NCBI RefSeq assembly: GCF_024124665.1
Contig: NZ_JAMXSB010000003.1
Span: forward strand, 124,001-188,000
Direction of reading: 5' to 3'
DNA from: Pleionea sp. CnH1-48
GTDB lineage: Bacteria; Pseudomonadota; Gammaproteobacteria; Enterobacterales; Kangiellaceae
DNA: 64,000 nucleotides
A program made the translations under genes and the position numbers. The notes under the pieces were generated by a model that did not search any database, was not told the DNA's origin, and was given only the letters and a program-made list of their open reading frames with translations. This document shows positions 1-9,976 of the stretch, one piece after another (the stretch's first letter is position 1; each line of letters starts with the position of its first letter).

Positions 1-417
1 TTGGGGGACTTTCAAGAAAGTCGAGGCGATAATTCGATAAAACTTACTTTTGTTGACCTGATTCATAAAGTGACCAGATCTCATGAAAAAGACATCGGGA
101 ACTTTGCGAAGCCGACATATCATTGAGAGAACAATTCTTTCATAAAAACTCATCCCCGAGCTGCTAAAAATAATTACCCCCTGAACATTATCACTGCTCA
201 AAGAGGAAAAGAGCTCAACAACTCTTTGCCAACCTCGTTTTAAACGAGCCTTTAAAGGAGGCACTGGAAAACTAGACTGCGTGGTATCTATTACTTTTAC
301 AGAGTAGCCTAACTTCTCCGCGTGTTCGATCAGTCCTATGGACGCTGTCAATTGGCCACCTGGATTGGGGACTGATGACTCAGGAACTCTTGCTCCAACC
401 AATATTATTGACTTCAT
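1..417 (-). CDS. Glycosyltransferase, N-terminal part (runs off window edge)
   Basis: The frame is open from an ATG at 417 to the window edge, giving 139 residues. The start, MKSIILVGARVPESSVPNPG followed by GQL, is the donor-side Rossmann opening of a GT-B fold glycosyltransferase (GT4-like), with the glycine-rich acceptor loop near residues 18-22. Its ATG overlaps the TGA of the preceding asparagine-synthetase-like gene as ATGA, so it is translationally coupled and belongs to the same polysaccharide operon. By context it transfers a sugar to the lipid-linked repeat unit at the inner membrane. The C-terminal half with the nucleotide-sugar site lies outside the window, so the family assignment is likely but not certain and the donor sugar cannot be inferred. 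Confidence 0.75.
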   Translation of the reverse strand, partial: MKSIILVGARVPESSVPNPGGQLTASIGLIEHAEKLGYSVKVIDTTQSSFPVPPLKARLKRGWQRVVELFSSLSSDNVQGVIIFSSSGMSFYERIVLSMICRLRKVPDVFFMRSGHFMNQVNKSKFYRIIASTFLKVPQ

Positions 418-2294
418 TGTATTTTAATACTTCTTTGGTTTGCCCATAGGGTAAAATTCAAAACTTTCCACAAGAGAAAACCATAATCTTTCTGTTGGGC
501 TTTATGTTGATTGAACTTATCTGCAATTGCTTTCAAATCGATGACGTCTGGATTTCTATCATTAAATCTTTTTAAGTTGTCAAATAACAAGTCTCGCAAA
601 GCCCCTTCTACCCAGTACGCAAATGGCACACCAAATCCTGTCTTTGGCCCATAAAGAACATCATTTGGTACAATACCTTCTAAACTCTTCTTTAGTAACC
701 ACTTTTGTTTACCATTCGGTATCTTGTGTACTGAAGGCAGCTCTTGAACAAACTTAATCAAGTCATTATCTAAGAAGGGAACTCTTACCTCTACACTAGA
801 TGCCATCGTAGCTCGATCCACTTTCTCTAAGAAAATATCAGGGAGTATTATTTGAGAGTCAACGATGAGCATTTGATCTGTAATATCCAAGTTAGCAACT
901 TCACTTTGACACTTTTTATATCTTGAAAATGGATCAAAACATAAAAACTCATCTCTGAATGCCTTGCTAAATACATCAATAGGCGAATGCTTTTTATCTT
1001 CTACAGTCAGTAGCAAGGCCATTAGTTCATGTTCAGGAGAACTTAGAAGAGCATTAATATAACGCTGTCGTTGTTGATGTTTCTTATTTTTTGGCAAAAA
1101 CTTATTCGCAACATTGGCAATTCTAGATATGAAACGCATTTTCTTAATGTTCATTAAGGTATTATACCGCTTATATCCTCCGTACAACTCGTCGCCACCG
1201 TCGCCTTGAAGTACTACTTTTGTCTTCCCTTTTACTTCCTCACAGAGTAAAAACAACGGTATATTAGCAGCATCACAAAAAGGGTGATCGTGGTGATATA
1301 TCATTTTTTCAACCACATCAGCCACATCAACACCAGAGATATGAATTTCATGATGCTCAGTTCCAAAGTGAGTGGCTACGCTTCTTGCTCTAGGTAACTC
1401 ATTTATTCCCTTATCAAAGTCAAACCCAACGGAATAGGTAGATAGTTTTTTCTCATAATGCTTTGAAGCAAACGCTGTAACGGCGCTTGAATCAACACCT
1501 CCAGACAAAAATATACCTATAGGCACATCACTGACCAACTGTCTTTTAACTGCATTCTCCAAGAGCTCTCTATTTTTTGCAACGATACACCCTTCTTTTA
1601 CTGTTCCTACTACCGGTTTATGAGGCTTCCAATATTGTGAAACGCTAACTTGTGAAGAGTCTACTTCAAACTCAATGAAGCTACCTGGCATTAACCTTTT
1701 TACGCCTTCATATAAAGTTTCCTCTCCCAGAGTGTTACCAAAATAAACCCACTCATGAACACTTTGTTTATTAAAGTCATCCAACGCATCGTCCATAAAG
1801 CACTGAATCACTTTCATTTCAGAACCAAAAGAAAGAGCATCACTACTAAGCTTGTAATAGAGGGGTTTGATGCCCAATCTATCTCTTGCGAGCCATACTT
1901 TCCGCTCTTGCTTATCGTAGATAGCAAGGGCAAACATTCCATTTAACTTAGAAAATAAATCCGTACCAACTTTTGCAAACCCCTCGACAATTACCTCTGT
2001 ATCGGAAGTGGAGCGGAGGTTACTGAGTCCTAAATCTTCGGCTAACTCTCTATAATTATAAACTTCTCCATTATATGTAATCACATAACGTTCACTGGCA
2101 TCTGACATCGGTTGAGCCGCTTTTGAACTCAAGTCAAGAATACTTAATCTTGTATGAACAAAGAGTACATCATCATTAACAAAGTGCCCATTCGCATCAG
2201 GGCCTCTATGTTCTATAGCATCAGTACACTTTTTGATATAGAAATCGTCTAGCTCTGTACCGTGTCTGTTAACTATTCCTGCTATTCCACACAT
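414..2294 (-). CDS. asnB: AsnB-type glutamine-dependent amidotransferase (copy 1)
   Basis: This is a 626-residue class II glutamine amidotransferase fused to an asparagine-synthetase domain. I place the start at the ATG giving MCGIAGI, because Cys2 must become the N-terminal nucleophile. A GTG four codons upstream (2306) would add residues before it and is unlikely. The glutaminase half shows EHRGPD and YNGEVYN. The synthetase half has the pyrophosphate loop LSGGVDSS near residue 265. Lone AsnB makes asparagine in the cytoplasm. Inside O-antigen or capsule loci, however, relatives such as WbpS of Pseudomonas aeruginosa are credited with turning uronic acids into uronamides. Three copies in this operon make sugar amidation the better guess. 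It is coupled to the next gene by ATGA. Confidence 0.85.
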   Translation of the reverse strand: MCGIAGIVNRHGTELDDFYIKKCTDAIEHRGPDANGHFVNDDVLFVHTRLSILDLSSKAAQPMSDASERYVITYNGEVYNYRELAEDLGLSNLRSTSDTEVIVEGFAKVGTDLFSKLNGMFALAIYDKQERKVWLARDRLGIKPLYYKLSSDALSFGSEMKVIQCFMDDALDDFNKQSVHEWVYFGNTLGEETLYEGVKRLMPGSFIEFEVDSSQVSVSQYWKPHKPVVGTVKEGCIVAKNRELLENAVKRQLVSDVPIGIFLSGGVDSSAVTAFASKHYEKKLSTYSVGFDFDKGINELPRARSVATHFGTEHHEIHISGVDVADVVEKMIYHHDHPFCDAANIPLFLLCEEVKGKTKVVLQGDGGDELYGGYKRYNTLMNIKKMRFISRIANVANKFLPKNKKHQQRQRYINALLSSPEHELMALLLTVEDKKHSPIDVFSKAFRDEFLCFDPFSRYKKCQSEVANLDITDQMLIVDSQIILPDIFLEKVDRATMASSVEVRVPFLDNDLIKFVQELPSVHKIPNGKQKWLLKKSLEGIVPNDVLYGPKTGFGVPFAYWVEGALRDLLFDNLKRFNDRNPDVIDLKAIADKFNQHKAQQKDYGFLLWKVLNFTLWANQRSIKIQ

Positions 2295-2316
2295 ATTCCA
2301 ATCCACTTAAACTTCA

Positions 2317-3417
2317 TTATAGGGAGCCTAAAAGCTTGAGATAATTCTCTGCATATTTTTTTGAGGATAAAGTATTGACTGCATACTCTCTGCACTGTGC
2401 TCTCTTCTCAGCAAGATCACTTTCAGATAACTTCTCGAAAGCAACTAAAGATGAAGCGATACTTCTAGCATCCTGAGGATCAAATGAAAAGCCGTTAAGT
2501 CCATTGTTTAAAAGTCTATAGTTATCACATACATTACTAATTAGTATCGGCAGCCCGCAAGCCAGTGCCTCACAAGCGACATTAGGGAAACCTTCAAACA
2601 ATGAAGGTAAAATTAGGGCTTTATGATTCTGCATGATTTTTTCAACATGCTTCTGCTCCCCCATCCAATTCCAGTTAGATTGGAGTTTATTTACATTGAG
2701 GTACTCATTGACCTCTTTCGTATATTGTAAACTATCTTCAGAAGGGTCTTGCTTTCCAACCCAGTTAATAGTTGGGCAATAACCATAATCATCTTTAATA
2801 AGCCGAAGTGCTTGAGCTAAACGTAAAGGATTTTTTCCTCTATCAATTCTTGCAACCACAAGAAAGTCGGTTTTTATACTCTTAGCATCCGGTGAAAAAT
2901 GTTCGATATCAACGCCATTAATAATGGTTGTAATTTTTTTATTAATCCAAGGATTCTGCTCTATCATTCGTTCTTTCTGGTAAAAAGAATTGCAAACAAT
3001 GGCATCTGCTAATCGATGAAGTTGCTCTCTTATTCTTGTCTTAGCATTAATACTATTACCTGGTGGATAACATGATCTTTCAGATACGACTAGTTTGGTA
3101 GTCCTTCGGTTAATAAGATTAGCCAATTCAGCATAGATATTCGGAGTACTCAAAAAAGAAATGACGCTGTCATACTTGTTAGTCTTCAATAAATTACTCA
3201 AATAAAGAATTGGCTTTATGGAGAACTTTGATGATTTTTCACAAGAATGCACTTTCAAACCATACTCATTCAATTTATCTTTATATATATTGATATTAGG
3301 GTAATAAACAAAGAACTCAACAATGCAGCCACTCTCGACAAGCTCTTTGGCAAGTAGTACCAGTTGTCGTTGAGCTCCACCGGAGCCAAAATGATCGATT
3401 ACCAATAGAAGTTTCAT
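2317..3417 (-). CDS. Glycosyltransferase family 4
   Basis: This 366-residue GT-B glycosyltransferase has a complete GT4 signature. The N-terminal acceptor loop GSGGAQRQL is at residues 11-19. The nucleotide-sugar site contains the E-x7-E pair at Glu275 and Glu283 within SLFEGFPNVACEALACG. There is no signal peptide or membrane segment, so it acts at the cytoplasmic face of the inner membrane during repeat-unit assembly. It lies 22 bases upstream (in transcription order) of asnB copy 1 and two bases after the polymerase gene, in the same operon. Donor and linkage cannot be read from the sequence. Confidence 0.88.
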   Translation of the reverse strand: MKLLLVIDHFGSGGAQRQLVLLAKELVESGCIVEFFVYYPNINIYKDKLNEYGLKVHSCEKSSKFSIKPILYLSNLLKTNKYDSVISFLSTPNIYAELANLINRRTTKLVVSERSCYPPGNSINAKTRIREQLHRLADAIVCNSFYQKERMIEQNPWINKKITTIINGVDIEHFSPDAKSIKTDFLVVARIDRGKNPLRLAQALRLIKDDYGYCPTINWVGKQDPSEDSLQYTKEVNEYLNVNKLQSNWNWMGEQKHVEKIMQNHKALILPSLFEGFPNVACEALACGLPILISNVCDNYRLLNNGLNGFSFDPQDARSIASSLVAFEKLSESDLAEKRAQCREYAVNTLSSKKYAENYLKLLGSL

Positions 3418-3418
3418 A

Positions 3419-4786
3419 CTAGCTTAATAATTTATTAGCGGCCCAAAGAAGATATATTGATGTTAGAAACAACCAATAAGAATACATAATTAATTGATCT
3501 AATCTAGTTCGGGATTTGTTAATAGAAAACAGAGCTGCAGACAAAAACAGCAAATAAAACTGCCCTACGTGGCGAGTTTCCAAGGAAGTAATGGCTACAG
3601 CAGAAAAAGTTAAAAAATAGGATAGTATAACAAAGCGCATAGACTGCTTAATGTTACAACTACGAGAAAAATATGATTGAATACAGTACTTTATAGAAAT
3701 AAACGCATAAGGTGTCAAAAATAGAGCGACGATTCCATAAAGACCTTTAAACCAGTGATAAGGAGTAGCTCCAAAATACATACTTACCCAAAATGGCAAA
3801 GGGCTTACATGTTGATAAACGAACCCGAGAGGCCATCGTATGAAAAAGGGCTGACTAATTATTGCTGCGGTCGCTAAACCTCCGCTAGATTCATTGGCGG
3901 CTAACTGCGAGTAACTTTGATTAGCAAAATCAAAGATGGATAAAGTGAGCTTTAGTATTCCCGTAACGTGAGCGACTACAAAAACACTACCTAAAACGAC
4001 ACCCATTGACAGTACATGAAAACCCTTCAAGTGCTTAATCTTAGACACATAAATTAGTCCTAGGAATAGGACAGGTACAAATAGAAGCTTGTATCTTAAA
4101 AATGGCATTACTATAACGAAAACCGCTGTAACCGCTACTAAAGGAAAAACAGATGACTTACCTTCGATATATAAAATAATTCGATACACAAAATAACAAA
4201 TTATGAATAATAAAAAGCTATCTCTCATGTGTAGTGTAGCGAAGAGCCAAAACATACCATTAAATAGGCAGAGCAGCGTCGCAAGCTTTTTTTTGTTAGA
4301 ATTTTCAGGAAAGAGTAGTTCTACAGTATTAACAATATAGCGAATTGATAGAGCCACGAAGAAAATATTAACATATATACCAATCCACGGATTCGGCTTA
4401 ATACCATAACTTTCAGCTACGGCATAAAACACCCCCCATATTTTCACTGCTAGTGGAGCATTAATTATTCCTAGCAAAAGTTGAGGAATACTCATATCTC
4501 TGTAGTAGGACTTTGACGAAAGCTCAAAAAAAGTCCACTCGTCACTCTTCCCAACGATTGGCTCTTGAAAGACACCTATAGAATAGGCCAGCGCAATACT
4601 ATAAACAAACAGGAGAAATGAAAAAGCGTCCTGAAATATAGTTAAATTTTGAGACTTTATTTTGTAGTTAGCAAAAAATAAAGGGATAAATACAAGAGCA
4701 ATATAAGGAGAAGCTTGATCATATATCAATGCAACAATGCTGCTGCTTATAACCACCAATAAGGATGAAATAAGAAGATGAAACAT
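3419..4786 (-). CDS. wzy: Polytopic membrane protein, probable Wzy polysaccharide polymerase
   Basis: The product is a hydrophobic protein of 455 residues with about ten predicted membrane segments and a larger loop near the middle. An upstream ATG at 4873 would give 484 residues but overlap the preceding asnB gene by 80 bases. The ATG at 4786, starting MFHLLISSLL, lies 8 bases after that gene's stop and begins directly at the first membrane helix, so I prefer it. Wzy proteins have almost no sequence conservation and are recognised by topology and by position next to wzx and glycosyltransferases, as here. It would join lipid-linked repeat units in the periplasm. An O-antigen-ligase-like protein is the main alternative. 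Confidence 0.68.
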   Translation of the reverse strand: MFHLLISSLLVVISSSIVALIYDQASPYIALVFIPLFFANYKIKSQNLTIFQDAFSFLLFVYSIALAYSIGVFQEPIVGKSDEWTFFELSSKSYYRDMSIPQLLLGIINAPLAVKIWGVFYAVAESYGIKPNPWIGIYVNIFFVALSIRYIVNTVELLFPENSNKKKLATLLCLFNGMFWLFATLHMRDSFLLFIICYFVYRIILYIEGKSSVFPLVAVTAVFVIVMPFLRYKLLFVPVLFLGLIYVSKIKHLKGFHVLSMGVVLGSVFVVAHVTGILKLTLSIFDFANQSYSQLAANESSGGLATAAIISQPFFIRWPLGFVYQHVSPLPFWVSMYFGATPYHWFKGLYGIVALFLTPYAFISIKYCIQSYFSRSCNIKQSMRFVILSYFLTFSAVAITSLETRHVGQFYLLFLSAALFSINKSRTRLDQLIMYSYWLFLTSIYLLWAANKLLS

Positions 4787-4793
4787 GCTTAAC

Positions 4794-6686
4794 TTAACAG
4801 TGCCTGTTATACCATGACTGAAACATAAGGATATTCCATAACCGTGAACCATGGTTTGCTTTTCGAGAAACATGCTCTTTCCAGAGGTTTCTCACCTTTG
4901 TACTGTTAAACAACTCGTGTTTTGAAAGTTGGTCAGCACCAAGTAATTCTTCTGCCCATTCTCTCAACTCATTTCTAATCCAATCATCGATAGGAATTCC
5001 AAATCCTCTTTTAGGACGGTCCATCATTGACTCAGGTAAATAACGATAAAGTAACTGTCTTAGTGGCCACTTGCCTTTACCATCATAATTCTTGATCGTA
5101 GCAGGCATTCCCATAGCAAACTCTACTATTCGATAGTCAAGCAACGGTACTCTAGATTCTAAACTCACCGCCATTGAAGCCCTATCTAGTTTAACGAGAA
5201 TATCGTCTGGTAGATATATTCCAAAGTCCAAATATGGGGCAATATCTCTTAAGTCATTTTTTAGTATGTGAGTCGGTAACTCATAAGGAGACGAAAATAA
5301 AGCACCTTTTGATTCAAGTAGCTCTTCTGGCCGTTGAAAATGGGAAATCGTAGCTAAATAATGCTCTAAAGGGTTGGCAGCGGCCAAAATTATACCTACA
5401 CGAGAAAGCCGATCATCTGGTTGGGCTCCGCTTAACCTAGCTAACCTTTTTATACTCTTTCCGAGCAACTTCTTTGAAGGAATACTCGAAAGTTTGCCAT
5501 GCTGTTTAATAAATCTCTCATAACGAGAGTATCCATGAAACAGCTCATCACCACCATCTCCTGAAAGAGAAACCGTCACTTGTGATTTCGCTAACTTTGA
5601 TACCAAATAGGTTGGTATCTGAGAAGAATCAGCAAACGGCTCATCGTAGATATCGAAAAGCGAGGGAACAACATCCAAAGCCATCTGATTTGTCACATAT
5701 AACTCGGTGTGCTCGGTACCTAAGTAATCTGCAGTTTGCTTAGCGTAATGCGCCTCATTAAATGCCTCTTCATCAAAACCAATACTAAATGTTTTTATAG
5801 CACTGCTAGATAACGACTGCATAATAGCAACCACCGTTGATGAGTCAACGCCACCAGAAAGAAAAGCTCCTAAAGGTACATCAGAAGACATCTGTTGCTG
5901 TATAGAACGTGATAACAATAACTCTAATTCGTCAACATAATTACTCGCTTCTTTTGGCTCTTCAATATTTGCTCTAGCGCGACCATTTACATCCCAATAG
6001 CAAAACTCTTCCACGTCTAACTTTGAGCCTATGGAATCAGCTTTTACCTGCAAATAGTGTCCAGGTCGGAGTTTGAAAATATCTTCGTAGATGGAATGAG
6101 GAGCAGGAATGTAACCATGGCGCAAATAAATAGAAAGTACACTTTCATTGATTACCTTTTTAACTTCAGGATAACTTGAAAGAGCAGTTAACTCAGATGC
6201 GAAAACGAAACTATTATCGATACAAGAGAAGTATAGGGGTTTTTCGCCTACTCTGTCTCTAAAGATCCAAAGCACTTTTTCAGACTCTGACCATATAGCA
6301 TACGCAAACATACCAGAGAATTTTCGAGCGGCTTGAACGGGCCCAAATGCTTCAGTAGCTGCTAGTAGTACTTCCGTATCCGAATCAGAACGAAACTTAA
6401 CCCCAGACTTTACTAACTCTTCTCTAATTTCTTTATAATTGTAAATCTCTCCATTAAAAACTACTGTGTAATTCTCATTTGAAGATGTCATCGGTTGATG
6501 GCCCAAACTACTCAGATCATGAATAGATAATCTCCGGTGTCCTAGGGCCACTCTTGCAGTGGATGATAGCCATGAGCCTCTATCATCAGGACCTCGATGC
6601 TCTAAAAGCGATGACATGTTCGTTACGATATTACTAGCTTGCTCTGAACTATATTTATCGCTTATAAAACCTACAATTCCACACAT
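4794..6686 (-). CDS. asnB: AsnB-type glutamine-dependent amidotransferase (copy 2)
   Basis: This 630-residue protein starts MCGIVGF with the glutaminase nucleophile at Cys2. It has EHRGPDD near residue 30, FNGEIYN near residue 77 and the synthetase pyrophosphate loop LSGGVDSS near residue 260, so both half-reactions look intact. It is a full-length member of the asparagine synthase (glutamine-hydrolysing) family. It is as different from copy 1 as from copy 3, so the three copies are not recent duplications. The gene sits 5 bases after wzx in transcription order. By analogy with WbpS-type proteins in O-antigen loci I infer amidation of a uronic acid residue. Genuine asparagine synthesis cannot be excluded. 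Confidence 0.85.
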   Translation of the reverse strand: MCGIVGFISDKYSSEQASNIVTNMSSLLEHRGPDDRGSWLSSTARVALGHRRLSIHDLSSLGHQPMTSSNENYTVVFNGEIYNYKEIREELVKSGVKFRSDSDTEVLLAATEAFGPVQAARKFSGMFAYAIWSESEKVLWIFRDRVGEKPLYFSCIDNSFVFASELTALSSYPEVKKVINESVLSIYLRHGYIPAPHSIYEDIFKLRPGHYLQVKADSIGSKLDVEEFCYWDVNGRARANIEEPKEASNYVDELELLLSRSIQQQMSSDVPLGAFLSGGVDSSTVVAIMQSLSSSAIKTFSIGFDEEAFNEAHYAKQTADYLGTEHTELYVTNQMALDVVPSLFDIYDEPFADSSQIPTYLVSKLAKSQVTVSLSGDGGDELFHGYSRYERFIKQHGKLSSIPSKKLLGKSIKRLARLSGAQPDDRLSRVGIILAAANPLEHYLATISHFQRPEELLESKGALFSSPYELPTHILKNDLRDIAPYLDFGIYLPDDILVKLDRASMAVSLESRVPLLDYRIVEFAMGMPATIKNYDGKGKWPLRQLLYRYLPESMMDRPKRGFGIPIDDWIRNELREWAEELLGADQLSKHELFNSTKVRNLWKEHVSRKANHGSRLWNILMFQSWYNRHC

Positions 6687-6691
6687 ACTTT

Positions 6692-8017
6692 CTATTGATA
6701 CCTAATAAGTAAAAGAGCCGAAGTTACTACCAATATAGCTACTATTTTTATCCAGCTATAACTGAACGAGTATAGCTTTTCAGAAACGTATAGATGTGAT
6801 GTTATTCGCATAACGCTAACTAATAGCGTGCTAAGAAACACTCCCCATAGTCCCCACTGTAAAGCAAAGACATAACCAATTCCGAGATTTAGGATTAAGG
6901 CGAAAAAAGTAATATAAAAAATGTACTGCGTTTTTCGCTTAATGTTATAAGAAAAACCAGAAAGTTGAGTGGCAGACGTAACCAGTACACTGACAAGCAT
7001 AATGCTCATAAAGTGTGCATTATCAGAGTATGCTTTTCCTCCCATAAATTCTACAATATAAGACTCAAGAGCTACGGATAGGAGGAAAGCGAGCGGTATA
7101 GCATAGAAATAAATATGAAGAACTTCTCTTATAAACTGTTTACCATTTGGCGTCTCATAATTTTTATACAATATTGGCAAAAAACCAGAGCTAGCTACAT
7201 TTATAACTAAGTTTGGAATCGATGCAATTCGACTTAGCAAAGCATAGATACCAAGAGCTTTGGAATCTAACACAGCTAAAATAACTAAACGGTCAGCCAT
7301 AACCATTAAAGTATTACATAAATAATTAGGCACATAAGGTAGCGATAAAGTTAAAATTTCTCTAATTTGCTTCTTATTGACTATCCTTCCCGATTTCTCT
7401 TTTAAACAATCTCGTAAAGAAAAAACAACAAGAAAAGCTCCTATTAACCCACCTATAGAAAGCCCTAAAAAATAGCTATCTATGTTTTTATCTATACTTA
7501 AAAGCGAGAAGCCAAGTATGATACCAAGAATCGTTGATATCATTCCTATATAAGCGGCCACTTTAATTCTGCCAATCCACCTAGAAAAATTGATACAAAG
7601 GTAACTGGTCAACGACGAAAAAGTAAATACCGAAAAATAGAAAGCTCGCTTGATACTTAAGTCTTCCCACGGTAAAAAAGGTACTATTGAAAGAAATACT
7701 AAACACAAAATTAGGCATGCACTCAAAGATAAGAGCAAAGTAATCTTTAACAAACCAGATAACTTCGCTTTATCATTTTTTTGCTCAGCTATCAAAATAG
7801 CTGTACCAGAGTCCATCCCCAAGCTAAGAAAAACTATTGCAAAAGCATTCGCAGATAAAAACAAATCGTATACGGCAAACTCCTCTATCGATATCATCCT
7901 AGTAATAATAGGAATAACTACAACTGCAAGAAGCTTAATCGCTAAATTTGCAATTAAATAGTGAGAACTATCGGTTAGCGCCGTTTTCCAAAGAGCGGAA
8001 AGCTTCAATGTTCGCAT
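6692..8017 (-). CDS. wzx: Wzx-type oligosaccharide flippase
   Basis: This is a 441-residue polytopic protein of the MATE/PST (polysaccharide biosynthesis, Wzx) superfamily. About 12 hydrophobic segments are spread over the full length. The N-terminal portion (ALWKTALTDSSHYLIANLAIK) and an early FAVYDLF segment match the usual start of RfbX-like flippases. It would move the undecaprenyl-linked repeat unit across the inner membrane. The start ATG overlaps the stop of the upstream glycosyltransferase as TAATG, so translation is coupled. wzx, wzy and wzz together identify the Wzy-dependent pathway. Confidence 0.88.
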   Translation of the reverse strand: MRTLKLSALWKTALTDSSHYLIANLAIKLLAVVVIPIITRMISIEEFAVYDLFLSANAFAIVFLSLGMDSGTAILIAEQKNDKAKLSGLLKITLLLSLSACLILCLVFLSIVPFLPWEDLSIKRAFYFSVFTFSSLTSYLCINFSRWIGRIKVAAYIGMISTILGIILGFSLLSIDKNIDSYFLGLSIGGLIGAFLVVFSLRDCLKEKSGRIVNKKQIREILTLSLPYVPNYLCNTLMVMADRLVILAVLDSKALGIYALLSRIASIPNLVINVASSGFLPILYKNYETPNGKQFIREVLHIYFYAIPLAFLLSVALESYIVEFMGGKAYSDNAHFMSIMLVSVLVTSATQLSGFSYNIKRKTQYIFYITFFALILNLGIGYVFALQWGLWGVFLSTLLVSVMRITSHLYVSEKLYSFSYSWIKIVAILVVTSALLLIRYQ

Positions 8018-9219
8018 TATTGTCTTGTTTCTTGGACTTTTGTATCTATTAGCTTGCTAATAACTCGAATCGGCTCATCAACAACATATTGCCTAAACCA
8101 TTGATTTGCAGACTTTCCAATCTTGAGCATATTCGCTCTGTTTTTATAAGATTCAATAAGTCTATCCACTATTTCGTCAACTTCCTTTGCGTTCAGCATT
8201 GGATACATCTCGGGATACTGTTCTTTGTATAGAGAATCTTCTCTGTAATGCAATATTGGCTTGCTAGCTACCATAGCTTCGTAGACAACGCCGTATGAAA
8301 ACCAGCTCATATTAAACTCACCAGCAACAATATCAGACTTCATTATACCAGCCATCAATTCCTTCCTTGACATCTTAGGAAGCCATGTAACATGCTCCTC
8401 AATCGCCAGCTCCTTTATTAACTCCTTAGAACTAGATACATCCTCTCCGTACTCTAAAGTTATCAGATGTATATCTTTCAAGTGATGTTTATGCACTAAT
8501 TCAGATAATGCCCTCAAAAGTCTATCATTTCTCTTCACTGAAATTGGATCAGATAAGCTTTTCCAGACGTGTCTGGAGTGATGAAATATGAGTAGCTTTT
8601 TTCTACTCCGTAACTCATCCATTATTTTAAAACTGGACATTTCTCCACAATATTTAGATATTTTTTCAGGTGAATACTCCGGAAAAAATATCATCGGCAC
8701 GCCATTATTTAGCCTCACACCCTGATAATTTAATTTCTTAAAAGGCTGTTCGAAGATTTCATTAGAAGAGTCAATTAAAATGCATTTAGCCCTAAGAATA
8801 CCTTTCGATTGAAGTGAAGAAAAAACAATCCTCTTCAGTATACGCTTAGGGTGTACCAACTTAAAAAACGGTGCAGAGTAAAAATCGCTGCCATAAGGAA
8901 CAAAAATATCCATATCGATACCTGCCTTATTAAGATAAGCAGCGGCTGTTCCACATCCTATAAAAAAATCATATCCGTCGATTGCAGAACGAATCTCATC
9001 TGGCGAAAACTGATTGAGCTTATAAGCGTTACCCCAAGGTAGCTCTACTGTATAGTTTTTGTAGCTATCACAAAAGCTATCTTTGCTTGGATGGAAATGT
9101 TCTTTTTCATCCTCTAGCAAAAAAAGAGTTGCGTCATAGCCATTAAGCCTCAAGTACCTAACAATATTAAACATATTGTTATTCATATTTCCAATGCATG
9201 CAATCTTACTCGCAATCAT
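8017..9219 (-). CDS. Putative glycosyltransferase (GT-B, GT4-like)
   Basis: This is a 400-residue soluble protein. The opening ASKIACIGNMNNNMFNIVRY and the C-terminal half (ITLEYGEDV, HVTWLPKMSRKELMAGI, VVYEAMVASKPILHY) fit the two Rossmann lobes of a GT-B glycosyltransferase. The E-x7-E motif is degenerate; a Glu in YEAMVASKP occupies the second position. It overlaps the start of the next gene (wzx) by one base and the end of the HisF-like gene by 14 bases, so it is embedded in the operon. I infer a role in repeat-unit assembly at the cytoplasmic membrane face. The family call is weaker than for the gene at 2317. Confidence 0.7.
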   Translation of the reverse strand: MIASKIACIGNMNNNMFNIVRYLRLNGYDATLFLLEDEKEHFHPSKDSFCDSYKNYTVELPWGNAYKLNQFSPDEIRSAIDGYDFFIGCGTAAAYLNKAGIDMDIFVPYGSDFYSAPFFKLVHPKRILKRIVFSSLQSKGILRAKCILIDSSNEIFEQPFKKLNYQGVRLNNGVPMIFFPEYSPEKISKYCGEMSSFKIMDELRSRKKLLIFHHSRHVWKSLSDPISVKRNDRLLRALSELVHKHHLKDIHLITLEYGEDVSSSKELIKELAIEEHVTWLPKMSRKELMAGIMKSDIVAGEFNMSWFSYGVVYEAMVASKPILHYREDSLYKEQYPEMYPMLNAKEVDEIVDRLIESYKNRANMLKIGKSANQWFRQYVVDEPIRVISKLIDTKVQETRQ

Positions 9220-9976
9220 TAGAAAGTCCTTTTAAACTCGACGGCTCAGGAAAGTTAACTAATACTCCCATTCCCTTTTTTTGAAAAACCACACAGCTCC
9301 CCATCGCCACAGCAGACGCATTTCCATCCTTAACCGCTTGACGAGCATGCTCTACTGAGCCAGCACCTCCATTAGCTATTACTGGCACAGATACAACTTC
9401 AGAAACTTGTTTTACTAGATCAATATCATATCCATCCCAAGTACCTTCCTTATCTATTGAAGTCAATAAAATTTCGCCAGCTCCTAAACTTTCCAATTCT
9501 TCGGCCCACTCAATGGGAGATCGTTTTGTACTAACTTTGCCATTGTTCGCCATTACCTCATACTTTCCAAACATATTTTTTTTCACGTCGATAGAAGCAA
9601 TTACGGCTTGACTACCGTAGTGTTCAGATAACTTAGTCACGAGTTCAGGGCGACTAAAGCAAGAACTATTAAGAGACACTTTTTCAAAACCTATGTTGAA
9701 TATTCTCTTTGCCTGATCAAACTCTGATATGCCACCTCCATAACATAAAGGCATGAAGCATTCATTAGCAATGTCAGTAAGCAACTCAAAGTTTGGGCCA
9801 CATCCTGTCCGCGTAGCTGCAATATCCAAAATAATGAGTTCATCAACCTCTAACTCATTAAAAATTCGAAGCGTATTACATGGGTCTCCGATGTACCGAT
9901 ACTTACCAAATTGATAAGTTTTCACTAAACTCTCATTCAGCAAAAGTAAAGCAGGAATGACTCTTGTTCTTAACAT
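9206..9976 (-). CDS. hisF2: HisF-like amidotransferase synthase subunit of the WbpG system
   Basis: This is a 256-residue TIM barrel clearly related to imidazole-glycerol-phosphate synthase HisF, with GGGI near residue 79, SLNSS near 100, ASIDVKK near 130, GAGEILLTSID near 167 and ANGGAGS near 200. The catalytic Asp11 of true HisF (in CLDV) is replaced: here the segment reads VIPALLLLNES, with Leu at position 11. The second catalytic Asp (in SIDVK) is kept. Loss of Asp11, and the neighbouring hisH- and wbpG-like genes, argue against histidine synthesis. They favour the known WbpG/HisH/HisF sugar amidation module, in which HisF conveys ammonia. The gene is coupled to hisH by TAATG. Confidence 0.85.
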   Translation of the reverse strand: MLRTRVIPALLLLNESLVKTYQFGKYRYIGDPCNTLRIFNELEVDELIILDIAATRTGCGPNFELLTDIANECFMPLCYGGGISEFDQAKRIFNIGFEKVSLNSSCFSRPELVTKLSEHYGSQAVIASIDVKKNMFGKYEVMANNGKVSTKRSPIEWAEELESLGAGEILLTSIDKEGTWDGYDIDLVKQVSEVVSVPVIANGGAGSVEHARQAVKDGNASAVAMGSCVVFQKKGMGVLVNFPEPSSLKGLSNDCE

